A stretch of DNA of 64,000 nt from Flavobacterium sp. ov086 (GCF_900187965.1 NZ_FZNL01000008.1:147149-211148), one strand, 5' to 3'. Numbered from the stretch's first letter, positions 54,208-63,527 are shown. Notes: generated from the sequence alone by a model not told the origin. Made by a program: numbers and translations.

Positions 54208-54233
54208 TTTTACATCTTTTTGATGATGTAAAA
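54208..54233 (-). promoter_or_regulatory. palindrome in front of the peroxiredoxin gene
   Basis: TTTTACATC (54208-54216) and GATGTAAAA (54225-54233) are perfect nine-base arms with an eight-base spacer, 10 bases upstream of the ATG at 54197. It is a candidate operator for the Crp/Fnr-type regulator encoded immediately upstream; its placement so near the start would fit repression. Confidence 0.55.
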
Positions 54234-54288
54234 TTACTTTGCTATGAAAAAGGAAAATGTCGGCTAATTTACACTTAGCCTAAAATAA

Positions 54289-54966
54289 TTATATTTTGGT
54301 AATGTCCGGAATGATAATTTCTTTTCTATTGTAAGCTAAAAGATTATTAGATTCCATTTCATTCAATAATTGTGTCGCGGTTTGCCTTGAAGTGCAAATG
54401 ATTTGAGCTATATCACTTTGAGTAAGATAATTATCAATTGCCACCATATTTCCTTCTCTTATACCTTCTTTCTCAGCCCAATCCTTTAGGAAGTGATACA
54501 ATCTGGTTTTTGCATCTTTAGAAATTAAATTCGCATAACTGTTCTTGATGCGTTTCATTTTCAAACCAACAAATTTGGTATATGAAAGTGCCAAGGTTGG
54601 ATTTTTAAGCAATAAATCTTCAAAATCAGACATTAAAAAACTACAAATCGCAACATCGTCTGAAAGGACTTTTGCGTACTCTTCATTTTTTGAATCGGTT
54701 TCTAAAGTTAATTCGCCAAACAAATCTCCTTTTTGAATAATGTCTTTTATGGTTTCATTGCCATCGTCGTCAACAGCAACAATTTTGATATTTCCTTTTT
54801 TAAGTAAAAAAATACGTGGCAAATCTGAAGTAGAGAAATAAATAATTTCTCCTTTTGAAGCTTTTTTAAAACCTGTAATAATACACAATTGTTTGATTTG
54901 TGAATAACTCAAAGTTCTAAACAATTTATGATCTCTTAAATACCAATATTTTAAATCTTCGTACAT
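54289..54966 (-). CDS. Crp/Fnr-family transcriptional regulator
   Basis: A 225-residue protein with an N-terminal cyclic-nucleotide-type sensor domain (IIQKGDLFGELTLETD, about 88-103) and a C-terminal HTH (YLTQSDIAQIICTSRQTATQLLNEMESNNLL, about 178-207). The R-S-type Glu-Arg base-contact pair of Crp is replaced by SRQTATQ. It precedes the peroxiredoxin-YHS-DoxX run and probably controls it. It ends in IIIPDITKI. Confidence 0.9.
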   Translation of the reverse strand: MYEDLKYWYLRDHKLFRTLSYSQIKQLCIITGFKKASKGEIIYFSTSDLPRIFLLKKGNIKIVAVDDDGNETIKDIIQKGDLFGELTLETDSKNEEYAKVLSDDVAICSFLMSDFEDLLLKNPTLALSYTKFVGLKMKRIKNSYANLISKDAKTRLYHFLKDWAEKEGIREGNMVAIDNYLTQSDIAQIICTSRQTATQLLNEMESNNLLAYNRKEIIIPDITKI

Positions 54967-55011
54967 AAAAAAGTTTCTTTATGTAAAGATAACCAATTTA
55001 AAAACCAAACA

Positions 55012-55048
55012 AAAACCCTTTCAGACACAAGCGCCTGAAAGGGTTTTA
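55012..55048 (-). terminator. terminator after the acyl-CoA dehydrogenase gene
   Basis: AAAACCCTTTCAG and CTGAAAGGGTTTT pair around a ten-base loop, with A and T runs on both sides. Confidence 0.85.
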
Positions 55049-55070
55049 CTTTATAATATTTATAAGAAAA

Positions 55071-56213
55071 TTACCCTGCAATAACCGCTCTTGAAATTAC
55101 AATTTTCTGGATCTCTGAAGTTCCTTCATAGATTTGAGTAATTTTTGCATCACGCATAAAACGCTCTACATGGTACTCTTTTACATAACCATTTCCTCCG
55201 TGAATCTGAACCGCTTCTACAGCTGTGTCCATTGCCACTTGCGAAGCAAATAATTTTGCCATTGCACCACTTACATCATAGTTTTTATGTTGGTCTTTAT
55301 CCCAAGCTGCTTTCATACATAAATGACGAGCTGCCTCGATATTAACCGCCATATCTGCTAATTTGAAAGCAATTGCCTGATGATTGCAAATTTCAGTTCC
55401 AAAAGCTTTACGCTCTTTAGAATATTTCAAAGCCAATTCATAAGCTCCTGAAGCGATACCTAAAGCTTGAGAAGCAATACCAATACGACCTCCGGCAAGT
55501 GTTTTCATCGCAAATTTGAATCCGAAACCATCTTCTCCAATTCTGTTTTCTTTAGGAACTTTTACATCACTAAACATTAAAGAGTGTGTATCAGAACCAC
55601 GGATCCCCATTTTTTGTTCTTTTGGTCCAATAGAAAAACCAGGCATATCTTTGGTCATAATCAAAGCATTGATTCCTTTGTGTTTTTTCTCCGAATGCGT
55701 TTGCGCAATTACCAAATAAACAGATGCTGTATTTCCGTTAGTAATCCAGTTTTTTGTTCCGTTTACTAAATAGTAATCTCCCATATCAATGGCAGACGTT
55801 TTTTGAGAAGTTGCATCACTTCCGGCTTCTGGCTCACTCAAGCAAAAAGCTCCGTGAATTTCACCTGAAGCTAAACCCGGTAAATATTTTTGTTTTTGCT
55901 CTTCAGTTCCAAATTCTTGTAATCCCCAGCAAACTAATGAGTTGTTTACAGACATTACTACAGAAGCTGAAGCGTCAACTTTAGAAATTTCTTCCATAGC
56001 AATTACATACGAAATTGCATCAAGTCCGCTTCCACCATATTTAGGATCAACCATCATTCCCATGAATCCTAATTGTCCCATTTTTTTAATTTGTTCTGTC
56101 GGAAAAATTTGTTTTTCGTCACGTTCAATAACACCTGGTAACAATTCGTTTTGAGCAAAATCTCTAGCGGCTTGTTGAATCATTAAATGTTCTTCGGTTA
56201 GATTGAAATCCAT
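55071..56213 (-). CDS. acyl-CoA dehydrogenase
   Basis: A 380-residue flavoenzyme of the short-chain/butyryl-type group. FCLSEPEAGSDA (about 126-137) and the C-terminal IQIHGGNGYVKEYHVERFMRDAKITQIYEGTSEIQ, with the catalytic Glu in YEGT, are standard. I choose ATG 56213 (MDFNLTEEH); the ATG at 56246 adds a low-complexity start. It begins fatty-acid beta-oxidation steps with FAD. Confidence 0.96.
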   Translation of the reverse strand: MDFNLTEEHLMIQQAARDFAQNELLPGVIERDEKQIFPTEQIKKMGQLGFMGMMVDPKYGGSGLDAISYVIAMEEISKVDASASVVMSVNNSLVCWGLQEFGTEEQKQKYLPGLASGEIHGAFCLSEPEAGSDATSQKTSAIDMGDYYLVNGTKNWITNGNTASVYLVIAQTHSEKKHKGINALIMTKDMPGFSIGPKEQKMGIRGSDTHSLMFSDVKVPKENRIGEDGFGFKFAMKTLAGGRIGIASQALGIASGAYELALKYSKERKAFGTEICNHQAIAFKLADMAVNIEAARHLCMKAAWDKDQHKNYDVSGAMAKLFASQVAMDTAVEAVQIHGGNGYVKEYHVERFMRDAKITQIYEGTSEIQKIVISRAVIAG

Positions 56214-56698
56214 AGTCTTTGTAGTTTTATTGTTTTTGAAAACCAAAATTTAAAAAACTTCGTTTATAGAAATAATTTGGTTTTGTGTTTTAATTGTTTT
56301 TGCTTTTTTAAACGGCTTCCAAAGATAATTTTTAAAACTTAAATTAACAATGCGCGCATATAAATTTAATAGATCAGCAACAATTACGATAACGTTTTCG
56401 TAATAATAGCGAAATTTAGCGCAACTGACATAAACTTTGCAACGTTTTCTCTAAAATTTAAGAATATAATTGCCGTTTAAATTTTACAAAACCAAAAAAA
56501 TTAAGCCAACTTTCGACTCAAAAAGATTAAACAAACCTTAAAACGCGCAAATGTACGTAAAACAACTCTTACTAAATTGATTTTTAATCATATACATTAA
56601 AAAAAATAAAAAATCGAAATAAAAAAACATCTGCAATAACAACTTAAAATTAATAAATTAGCATTATTTTTGCCCAAAAACAAAATTATCGACAGAAT
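56214..56698. other. 485-base intergenic region, divergent promoters
   Basis: No open frame or strong hairpin is seen. It is very AT-rich. TATTTTTG at 56665-56672 is an exact -7 box 27 bases before the ATG at 56699. The long gap on the minus side may hold the dehydrogenase promoter, but I see no exact TAnnTTTG there. Confidence 0.55.
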
Positions 56699-57274
56699 AT
56701 GAAAAAGATTTTACTATTACTTACTTTACTTTTAAGCTTACAATTTTCGACGGTTTCTGCCCAAACTCAACTTGAAGTAAATGGTGTTACTGTTCCAAGA
56801 AAAATTGAAGTTCAAAATAAAACAATGCAACTTAATGGCGCTGGCGGAAGATCAAAAATGTGGTTGGAAGTTTATGTGCAGGCCTTGTACTTATCGCAAT
56901 TAAGCCAGGATCCAAAATTCATCATTGATAGTGATACAGAAATGGCAATTAGAATTGAAATTACCTCATCTATGGTTTCTTCAAACAAATTGACAAAAGC
57001 AATGAATGCTGGTTTTGAAAAATCTGCGGGAAGTAATTTTGAAGAATTACGTCCAAGAATTGAGGATTTCAAAAACTTATTAAGCGATGCTATTACAGAA
57101 AAAGATGTTTTTATTTTATGGTACAATCCGTTAGACCAAACTGTAAGTGTAATTAAAAATGAAGTCCCAAAAGGAAAAATCCCTGGATTTGATTTCAAAA
57201 AAGCATTATTCGGAATCTGGTTATCTGACAAACCAGTTGACGAAACATTAAAGAAACATTTATTAGGGCAATAA
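56699..57274 (+). CDS. chalcone-isomerase-like exported protein
   Basis: A 191-residue protein with a signal peptide (ends VSAQ) and the chalcone-isomerase-like fold of family Chalcone_3: LNGAGGRSKMWLEVYVQALYL and the VFILWYNPLDQTVSVIKNEVPKGKIPGFDFKKALFGIWLSDKPVDETLKKHLL end. Bacterial members lack proven catalysis and may bind fatty acids. Confidence 0.88.
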   Translation: MKKILLLLTLLLSLQFSTVSAQTQLEVNGVTVPRKIEVQNKTMQLNGAGGRSKMWLEVYVQALYLSQLSQDPKFIIDSDTEMAIRIEITSSMVSSNKLTKAMNAGFEKSAGSNFEELRPRIEDFKNLLSDAITEKDVFILWYNPLDQTVSVIKNEVPKGKIPGFDFKKALFGIWLSDKPVDETLKKHLLGQ

Positions 57275-57303
57275 TAATTATCCCAAATTTTTATAAAATT
57301 CTT

Positions 57304-57338
57304 AAGCCGAAAGCGTATTGTTTTCGGCTTTCTTTTTT
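57304..57338 (+). terminator. terminator after the chalcone-isomerase-like gene
   Basis: AAGCCGAAA and TTTCGGCTT pair around a nine-base loop, followed by TCTTTTTT. Confidence 0.9.
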
Positions 57339-57421
57339 ATGTTTGATAAATTTGGCACAAAATACATTATTCGCATTATTCTATTTTATACTTTTACGCA
57401 AACTAAACATATCTCAACAAA

Positions 57422-58648
57422 ATGAAAGATTTATTACAGCAATTTGAAAATAAAGCACCTGAAATTGTTTTTAACTGGAAAGATTCTGAAACAGAGGCTG
57501 AAGGATGGACCGTTATTAATTCACTACGTGGAGGAGCTGCAGGTGGAGGAACAAGAATGAGAAAAGGCTTAGATATGAATGAAGTTTTATCATTGGCCAA
57601 AACTATGGAGGTTAAATTTTCGGTTTCGGGACCTGCAATTGGAGGCGCTAAATCCGGAATAAACTTTGACCCAAATGATCCTCGCAAAAAAGGAGTTTTG
57701 CAACGTTGGTACAAAGCTGTTTCGCCTTTATTAAAAAGTTATTACGGAACTGGTGGTGATTTGAACGTAGATGAAATTCACGAAGTAATCCCGATGACAG
57801 AAGAATGTGGTGTTTGGCATCCGCAGGAAGGTGTTTTTAACGGACACTTTAAACCTACAGAAGCTGACAAAATTAATAGAATTGGACAATTACGTCAAGG
57901 TGTTATCAAGGTTATCGAAAACCCAAAATTCTCACCAGATGTTACCAGAAAATATACTGTTGCCGACATGATTACAGGTTACGGAGTTGCTGAAGCTGTT
58001 CGTCATTTTTATGCTACTTATGGCGGAGACATTAAGGGTAAAAAAGCAATCGTACAAGGTTTTGGAAATGTAGGTTCTGCTGCTGCTTTTTATTTGGCTG
58101 AAATGGGTGCAAAAGTTATTGGAATCATTGATCGCGATGGTGGATTAATTAAAGAAGATGGTTTTTCTTTTGAAGAAATCAGAACTTTATTCTTAAACAA
58201 AGACGGAAACAAATTAGTTGCCGACAATATGATTCCGTTTGAAGAAATCAACTCTAAAATCTGGACGATTGGTGCTGAAATTTTTACGCCATGTGCCGCT
58301 TCAAGATTGGTACAACAATCTCAAATTGATAGCTTAATTGCAAACGGATTAGAAGTAATTTCTTGTGGTGCGAATGTTCCTTTTGCTGATAAAGAAATTT
58401 TCTTTGGGTCTATTATGGAAGAAGTGGATCGCAAAGTAAGTTTGATTCCTGACTTTATTTCGAACTGCGGAATGGCGAGAGTTTTCGCTTATTTCATGGA
58501 GAAGAAAGTTCAAATGACTGATGAGGCGATCTTTAATGATACTTCAGAAATTATAAAAAATGCGATTGTAAAAGCCCATGCTTTAAATCCATCAAAAACA
58601 AATATTAGTGCAACTGCTTTCGAAATTGCATTGAAACAATTAGTATAA
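57422..58648 (+). CDS. Glu/Leu/Phe/Val dehydrogenase
   Basis: A 408-residue NAD(P)-dependent amino-acid dehydrogenase: GGAAGGGTRMRKGLDMNEVLSLAKTMEVKFSVSGPAIGGAKSGI contains the substrate-binding and catalytic Lys region, and VQGFGNVGSAAAFYLAEMGAKVIGIIDRDGG (about 206-236) is the nucleotide-binding fold. Exact substrate preference (glutamate versus branched-chain or aromatic) cannot be told. Confidence 0.93.
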   Translation: MKDLLQQFENKAPEIVFNWKDSETEAEGWTVINSLRGGAAGGGTRMRKGLDMNEVLSLAKTMEVKFSVSGPAIGGAKSGINFDPNDPRKKGVLQRWYKAVSPLLKSYYGTGGDLNVDEIHEVIPMTEECGVWHPQEGVFNGHFKPTEADKINRIGQLRQGVIKVIENPKFSPDVTRKYTVADMITGYGVAEAVRHFYATYGGDIKGKKAIVQGFGNVGSAAAFYLAEMGAKVIGIIDRDGGLIKEDGFSFEEIRTLFLNKDGNKLVADNMIPFEEINSKIWTIGAEIFTPCAASRLVQQSQIDSLIANGLEVISCGANVPFADKEIFFGSIMEEVDRKVSLIPDFISNCGMARVFAYFMEKKVQMTDEAIFNDTSEIIKNAIVKAHALNPSKTNISATAFEIALKQLV

Positions 58649-58667
58649 TTTTTATACTTTCATTCTA

Positions 58668-58703
58668 AACGGATCAAATACTTTTATTTGGTCCGTTTTT
58701 TTT
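58668..58703 (+). terminator. terminator after the amino-acid dehydrogenase gene
   Basis: AAACGGATCAAATA and TTTGGTCCGTTT pair (one mismatch/G-T) and are followed by eight T. Confidence 0.85.
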
Positions 58704-59030
58704 TACCGCAGAGTCCACAAAGTTTTTTCGCAAAGTTCACAAAGTCTAGTTTGAGTTGATTCTCAAGCTAAGTTCGCAAAGCTGTTTGTTTTTAATCTCG
58801 CAAAGACGCAGAGTCGCAAAGGAAAACTTTAAAAAATGAAAAACTTTGCGCCTTCGCGACTTTGCGAGAAATAATCTAGCGTTCTTTGTAGTTAATTTTT
58901 TACCACAGATTTACACTAATTAAAACAGATTAACTTCTTTGTGAACTTAATAAACTTAATTTAAAGCAACTCAACAAAACTTTGCGAACTCTGCGTAAAC
59001 CTTAGCGAGCTTTGCGGTTAAATTAAGCCC
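58700..59030. repeat. intergenic TTTGCG-type repeat cluster
   Basis: This gap of more than 300 bases has no gene. It is filled with words of the type ACCGCAGAGTCCACAAAG, TCGCAAAGACGCAGAGTCGCAAAG, CTTTGCGCCTTCGCGACTTTGCG and TTTGCGAACTCTGCG, arranged as overlapping inverted repeats related to those at 425-575. Confidence 0.75.
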
Positions 59031-59105
59031 AGCACTTTCATTCTAAACAATTTTTAGTACTTTTAAACGTTTTTATTTAATACTATTACAAAACTCAGAA
59101 TCAAA

Positions 59106-60008
59106 ATGACTTCTACGGATTCTTCAGATAAAAAGAAATCTCTATTAATATCTACAGCAATTTATGCTGCTTTACTGTTGCTTTTATTTTTTATACGTTT
59201 CTGGCCTCCTTATAATCCGGAGAACAATGTTGCTCTTGCAGATGGCGGCGGTGGCGGTGGCGGCGTAACGGTAAATTTTGGAGACAGTGATTTAGGTTCG
59301 GGAGCAAATTATAAAAGTAAAGTTCTGGAAGTAAAAAACGAAGCCAAACAGGCTCCCGCAAAAGCAACTCCTGATGAAGCTATTATTACACAAGAAAATA
59401 CAGCTGACGATAATGACGTAGTTATTCCGACAAAAGAAAAACCTAAAAAACCGACTCCTGTTGTAAAACCGGAAACAAAACCTGTTCCTGAAAAACCTAA
59501 AGTTTCTAATTCTACAAACGATGCTTTATCGAGCATTTTAAAAGGATCAAACAAAGGCGGTGATGGCGATGATAAAGTTGCCGGAAATAAAGGAAAAGGT
59601 AACGGAAGTTTAAATTCTAACGGATATTATGGTTCTGGAGGTTCCGGTGGCGGAACTGGCGGAGGAAACGGAACTGGAAATGGTATTGGTACCGGAAGTG
59701 GTTACGGAGCCGGAAGCGGCGGTGGTTCTGGTGGCGGATCAGGTTATTCTTTAAATGGAAGAAAAGCATTGTCTAAACCTGCACCAAAATATACTTGTAA
59801 TGAAGCCGGAAAAGTTGTTGTCGAGGTTACTGTAGATCAAAGCGGAAAAACCATAAGTGCAACTCCGGGAATAAAAGGAACAACTAATACCGCAAGATGT
59901 TTGCTTGATCAGGCAAAAATCGCAGCAATGAATACCAAATGGGATGCTGATAGTAATGCTCCCGCAAAACAAGTTGGTAAGATTATTTATAATTTTAGTT
60001 TGGATTAA
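59106..60008 (+). CDS. TonB-like energy transducer
   Basis: A 300-residue protein: one N-terminal membrane segment (about 16-35), a Pro/Lys-rich stretch (about 112-160), a Gly-rich linker (repeated GSGGGSGGGSG type, about 170-225) and a TonB-type C-terminal domain with NEAGKVVVEVTVDQSGK. It transmits membrane energy to outer-membrane receptors with ExbB/ExbD, encoded convergently at 60896-61990. The Gly-rich linker is longer than usual. Confidence 0.85.
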   Translation: MTSTDSSDKKKSLLISTAIYAALLLLLFFIRFWPPYNPENNVALADGGGGGGGVTVNFGDSDLGSGANYKSKVLEVKNEAKQAPAKATPDEAIITQENTADDNDVVIPTKEKPKKPTPVVKPETKPVPEKPKVSNSTNDALSSILKGSNKGGDGDDKVAGNKGKGNGSLNSNGYYGSGGSGGGTGGGNGTGNGIGTGSGYGAGSGGGSGGGSGYSLNGRKALSKPAPKYTCNEAGKVVVEVTVDQSGKTISATPGIKGTTNTARCLLDQAKIAAMNTKWDADSNAPAKQVGKIIYNFSLD

Positions 60009-60038
60009 AAACACGAATTTCACTAATTTACACGAATA

Positions 60039-60076
60039 GAAAAAGGCTTTCTGAAATATTTCAGAAAGCCTTTTTT
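60039..60076. terminator. perfect bidirectional terminator
   Basis: AAAAAGGCTTTCTGAAAT and its inverse form a long perfect stem with A and T runs on both sides, between the convergent tonB-like and 60162-60599 genes. Confidence 0.93.
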
Positions 60077-60161
60077 ATTTAGTCTTCGCATTATAAGGCA
60101 ATTTATTTTTTATATTACTCTATCTTTCTGGCACTGCAGGATATATTCTTTTATTTAGCTG

Positions 60162-60599
60162 TTAATTAATATGAATTAAAACACCCGTTTCTTCAGTTTT
60201 TTCGATTTGGTTCCCGTAAGTCTTTCTGTATTTCAAGTTTTCTGTATCTGTCTTATTTATCTCGAAGACAGTTGAACCTAAGTTTTTATACCAATGTTTA
60301 ACTCCAATATATACAGAATCTTCTTTTTCATTTATATCTTTTATATAGTCATGCCCATTTTTAAGAATCATATCATTACAGACAAGTAAGATTCTTTCTG
60401 AACTTAAGCGAACCACTTTAAACTTTCCCTTTGCGATAGAACCACTTTTATATACACTCGTATAAGATTGATTATCCATATCAAAAATATAATCATTGTC
60501 TTTATTGAAATTTGTTTTATAAGTACCAGTCATTTTATCTTTTGAAGCGCAACTAATCATAAAAAAACAAAAAAGAGTCAGTAAAAGTAAATTCTTCAT
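60162..60599 (-). CDS. small lipoprotein of unknown function
   Basis: A 145-residue protein with lipoprotein signal (FCFFMISCASKDK; Cys18). The rest is beta-rich (MTGTYKTNFNKDNDYIFDMDNQSYTSVYKSGSIAKGKFKVV...). Family not recognised. Confidence 0.75.
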   Translation of the reverse strand: MKNLLLLTLFCFFMISCASKDKMTGTYKTNFNKDNDYIFDMDNQSYTSVYKSGSIAKGKFKVVRLSSERILLVCNDMILKNGHDYIKDINEKEDSVYIGVKHWYKNLGSTVFEINKTDTENLKYRKTYGNQIEKTEETGVLIHIN

Positions 60600-60771
60600 A
60601 AATTAAGTCTTTGATTATAAAATTCTGCAGATTAATTCGCATACTTGCGTATATGATTTCTTTTCAATCGTAAAGACAAAAATAACCAATTTCACGCATA
60701 ATTTGCTTTTTGTCGTGAGATTGCTTCGTTCCTCGCAAAGACAAATTGCTGCGTAAAGATTGTGTGTTTTT

Positions 60772-60820
60772 GCGTGAGGGATAGAAGCTGTCCTTCGCGG
60801 CGGAGCGGATAGCCCGACCC
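60772..60820. repeat. GC-rich dispersed repeat, copy B
   Basis: GCGTGAGGGATAGAAGC, TGTCCTTCGCGGC and GCGGATAGCCCG repeat words of copy A at 30037-30080, with an insertion between ATAGAAGC and GGATAGCCCG in this copy. The flanking bases (GCTTCGTTCCTCGCAAAGAC) are also of a repeat type. Confidence 0.7.
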
Positions 60821-60823
60821 GAA

Positions 60824-60870
60824 TAAAAAAATGGGCGAATCAACATTATGCTGATTGGCCCATTTTTTTA
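60824..60870 (-). terminator. terminator after exbD
   Basis: AAAATGGGC...AATCA pairs with TGATT...GCCCATTTT around a central loop, with T runs, 26 bases beyond the exbD stop. Confidence 0.85.
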
Positions 60871-60895
60871 TTGTGGTCACACCCTAATTATAATT

Positions 60896-61291
60896 TTACT
60901 TCGGGCTAGTAGCAATTACAAACTTCAAGTTGTTCTTCACTCCTATTTGTAACACATCTACTAAGTCCTGAACTTGTAAATTAAACGGAATTCTAACGAC
61001 AACTGTTTGTTGTTTGTCGGCTCCAATTTTAGACATTAAAGTCGTTTCGAGAGCGTCAAATTCTACGGGTTCTTTATCGATATAGAATTTTTTATCTTCG
61101 GTAACTGATAAACTTATCAGCTGCTTATTTGTTTTTTCATTTGATTTCGCTTTCGGCAAAGTCATTTTGATAACATTAGGATTTGCAAGTGTTGAGATAA
61201 TAAGAAAAAACAACAGCAGGAAAAACATAATATCACTTAATGACGAAGTCGCTACTTCGGCATGAAATCTTCTCTTTCTCTTAATAGACAT
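60896..61291 (-). CDS. exbD: ExbD/TolR-family biopolymer transport protein
   Basis: A 131-residue protein with one N-terminal membrane segment (SDIMFFLLLFFLIISTLA, about 18-35) and the ExbD soluble domain. It is three bases after exbB. With ExbB it harvests the proton gradient for TonB. Confidence 0.92.
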   Translation of the reverse strand: MSIKRKRRFHAEVATSSLSDIMFFLLLFFLIISTLANPNVIKMTLPKAKSNEKTNKQLISLSVTEDKKFYIDKEPVEFDALETTLMSKIGADKQQTVVVRIPFNLQVQDLVDVLQIGVKNNLKFVIATSPK

Positions 61292-61294
61292 ACC

Positions 61295-61990
61295 TTACGA
61301 TCTTTGAATTATGTTTACAAATTCCAGTATTTGTTTCTGAATTTTTAAAGCAAAATCATCAATTTTTCCGTTTAATAAGTGGTAAGCGCTATAGGCAATA
61401 ATCCCTACAATTAATCCGGAACCGGAACTAATCATTTTCTCGTATAAACCTCCGGAAATATTTCCGATACTAATATTCTCTGTAACTGAGATGCTGTAGA
61501 AAATCTTGATAACCCCAGAAATAGTTCCAATAAAACCAAGTGTTGGCGCAATACCGGCAATTAATCCAAGGTGACCTAAACGTCTTTCCATTTCTCCAAT
61601 TTCGATATCAGCAGCACGATCCATATTTGATTCGATTTCGGCAATTGGTCTTCCGATCACCAGAACTCCCTCTTTCAAAATATTTCCCGCAGCAGTATTA
61701 CTTCTTTCTACAATTGTTCTTGCCAGTTCGATATTACCGGAATTCAGTTTATCACCGACATCCTGCATCAATCTTGAATCAATTCTTGAAGCTTTACTAA
61801 TGTATAAATACCTTTCTATGATGACATAAAAAGTATAGAATAATAAGATGGCGATTGGAATCAGGAAAAAACCTCCTTTTAAGATAAATCCTAAAACTGA
61901 GATTTCGGTATTTGGAGCAATTTTTTCGATAACTACGTTAGAAGCGGCGTTTGCAATGGTATCTGTTTGTAATTGAATAAAACTAAACAT
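61295..61990 (-). CDS. exbB: ExbB/TolQ/MotA-family proton channel protein
   Basis: A 231-residue membrane protein with three segments: FILKGGFFLIPIAILLFYTFYVIIERYLYI, then GHLGLIAGIAPTLGFIGTISGVIKIF (MotA/ExbB signature) and SGLIVGIIAYSAYHLL. It forms a proton channel with ExbD. It starts an operon with exbD and diverges from folC. Confidence 0.93.
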   Translation of the reverse strand: MFSFIQLQTDTIANAASNVVIEKIAPNTEISVLGFILKGGFFLIPIAILLFYTFYVIIERYLYISKASRIDSRLMQDVGDKLNSGNIELARTIVERSNTAAGNILKEGVLVIGRPIAEIESNMDRAADIEIGEMERRLGHLGLIAGIAPTLGFIGTISGVIKIFYSISVTENISIGNISGGLYEKMISSGSGLIVGIIAYSAYHLLNGKIDDFALKIQKQILEFVNIIQRS

Positions 61991-62121
61991 ACATTAATTC
62001 TGGTTTTTAATAATTAATTCTAAAAAATATTTGAAATTTGCAATAAAGATAATTTTCGCTGTTATATAAAACTAAAAAAAACGAAAATTATTTCAATCAA
62101 CAACACTTTTAACCAAAATCA

Positions 62122-63348
62122 ATGAACTATCAGGAAACTACCAATTGGATGTTTAATCAACTACCAATGTACCAACTTCAAGGCGCTTCGGCATACAAAG
62201 AAGATTTGACCAATATTAAGTTGTTGGCAGCACATCTTGATAATCCTCAAAATGGTCTAAAATGTATTCACGTTGCGGGAACCAACGGCAAAGGATCGAC
62301 TTCGCATATGTTGTCTTCGGTTTTGCAGGAAGCGGGATATAAAGTTGGATTGTACACGTCACCTCATCTAAAAGATTTTAGAGAAAGGATAAAAATCAAC
62401 GGTAAAGAAATTTCAGAAGATTTTGTTTGTGAATTTATCGCCAAACACAAAGATTTCTTCGAAGCCAATGATATGAGTTTCTTCGAAATGTCAGTTGGTT
62501 TAGCCTTTGATTATTTCGCTTCAGAAAAAGTAAATATTGCTATTATCGAAGTTGGCCTTGGTGGAAGACTTGATGCAACTAATATTATAACGCCGCTAGT
62601 TTCTGTAATTACAAACATTGATTTAGATCACACCCAGTTTTTAGGAAATACTCCAGCAGCAATTGCAGGCGAAAAAGCCGGAATTATAAAACCAACTGTC
62701 CCTGTTGTTATTGGTGAATATACCGCCGAAACTCAACCTGTATTTTTGGCTAAAGCCGAAGAAAATAAAGCTCCAATTTACTTTGCTTCCGATTTAATTT
62801 CAGAAGTTTTTCCATCTGATTTAATTGGTGATTACCAATTTCACAATAAGAAAACGGTTCAGCAAACTATTGCTGTTTTGAATTCTCAGAATGAATTTAA
62901 AGTTTCGGACGAAAATCTAAAAGCTGGTTTATCAAAAGTGGTAAAAAATACTGGTTTACAAGGAAGATGGCAACAATTGGGAGAAAATCCAAAAATTATT
63001 TGCGACACCGCACACAACAAACACGGACTTGCAGTTGTGATGAACCAGATTAAAAATGAAACTTTTGAGAATCTACATATTGTTTTAGGAGTTGTAAATG
63101 ATAAAGATCTGGATTCGATTTTGCCTCTTTTCCCTAAAAAAGCACAATATTATTTCTGCAAGCCCGATTCGTCACGTGGTTTACCTACCGAAGTTCTGAA
63201 AGAAGCGGCAGAAAAACATGATTTATTAGGCGAAAAATACGAGTCGGTTGCAATCGCTTTCGCGGAAGCAAAGAAAAATGCCTCCAAAAATGATTTTATT
63301 TACGTTGGCGGAAGCACTTTTGTCGTTGCCGAATTGCCTTTGCAGTAA
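62122..63348 (+). CDS. folC: bifunctional folylpolyglutamate/dihydrofolate synthase
   Basis: A 408-residue Mur-ligase-fold enzyme. The P-loop HVAGTNGKGSTSHML (about 50-64), IIEVGLGGRLDATNI and ITNIDLDHTQFLG are clear, as is the DTAHNKHG segment near 295. It adds glutamates to folates (and may make dihydrofolate). Confidence 0.96.
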   Translation: MNYQETTNWMFNQLPMYQLQGASAYKEDLTNIKLLAAHLDNPQNGLKCIHVAGTNGKGSTSHMLSSVLQEAGYKVGLYTSPHLKDFRERIKINGKEISEDFVCEFIAKHKDFFEANDMSFFEMSVGLAFDYFASEKVNIAIIEVGLGGRLDATNIITPLVSVITNIDLDHTQFLGNTPAAIAGEKAGIIKPTVPVVIGEYTAETQPVFLAKAEENKAPIYFASDLISEVFPSDLIGDYQFHNKKTVQQTIAVLNSQNEFKVSDENLKAGLSKVVKNTGLQGRWQQLGENPKIICDTAHNKHGLAVVMNQIKNETFENLHIVLGVVNDKDLDSILPLFPKKAQYYFCKPDSSRGLPTEVLKEAAEKHDLLGEKYESVAIAFAEAKKNASKNDFIYVGGSTFVVAELPLQ

Positions 63349-63458
63349 CCAAAGCTGAAATTCTTTAAAAAAGTTAAAAAAAATACTTCTATAATAAATT
63401 CAGCACCAGCAAGATAATAAGACACGCAGAAAAAAGTTTAATTTTTTATTCTATTTTC

Positions 63459-63489
63459 TTTGCAGAACTCGAAAACTAGCGTATATTTG
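63459..63489 (+). promoter_or_regulatory. promoter of the tRNA gene
   Basis: TTTG at 63459-63462, a 19-base gap, then TATATTTG at 63482-63489: both elements match the Bacteroidota consensus and the tRNA begins 39 bases after the -7 box. The clearest promoter in the window. Confidence 0.8.
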
Positions 63490-63527
63490 CACTCGCAATC
63501 ACGAAATGATAGCAACCTAGTAAAATA

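Noticed and set aside
60664..60880. Two overlapping short open frames on the minus strand
   Set aside because: They consist of the dispersed GC-rich repeat and a terminator; the same kind of repeat appears elsewhere without coding need.
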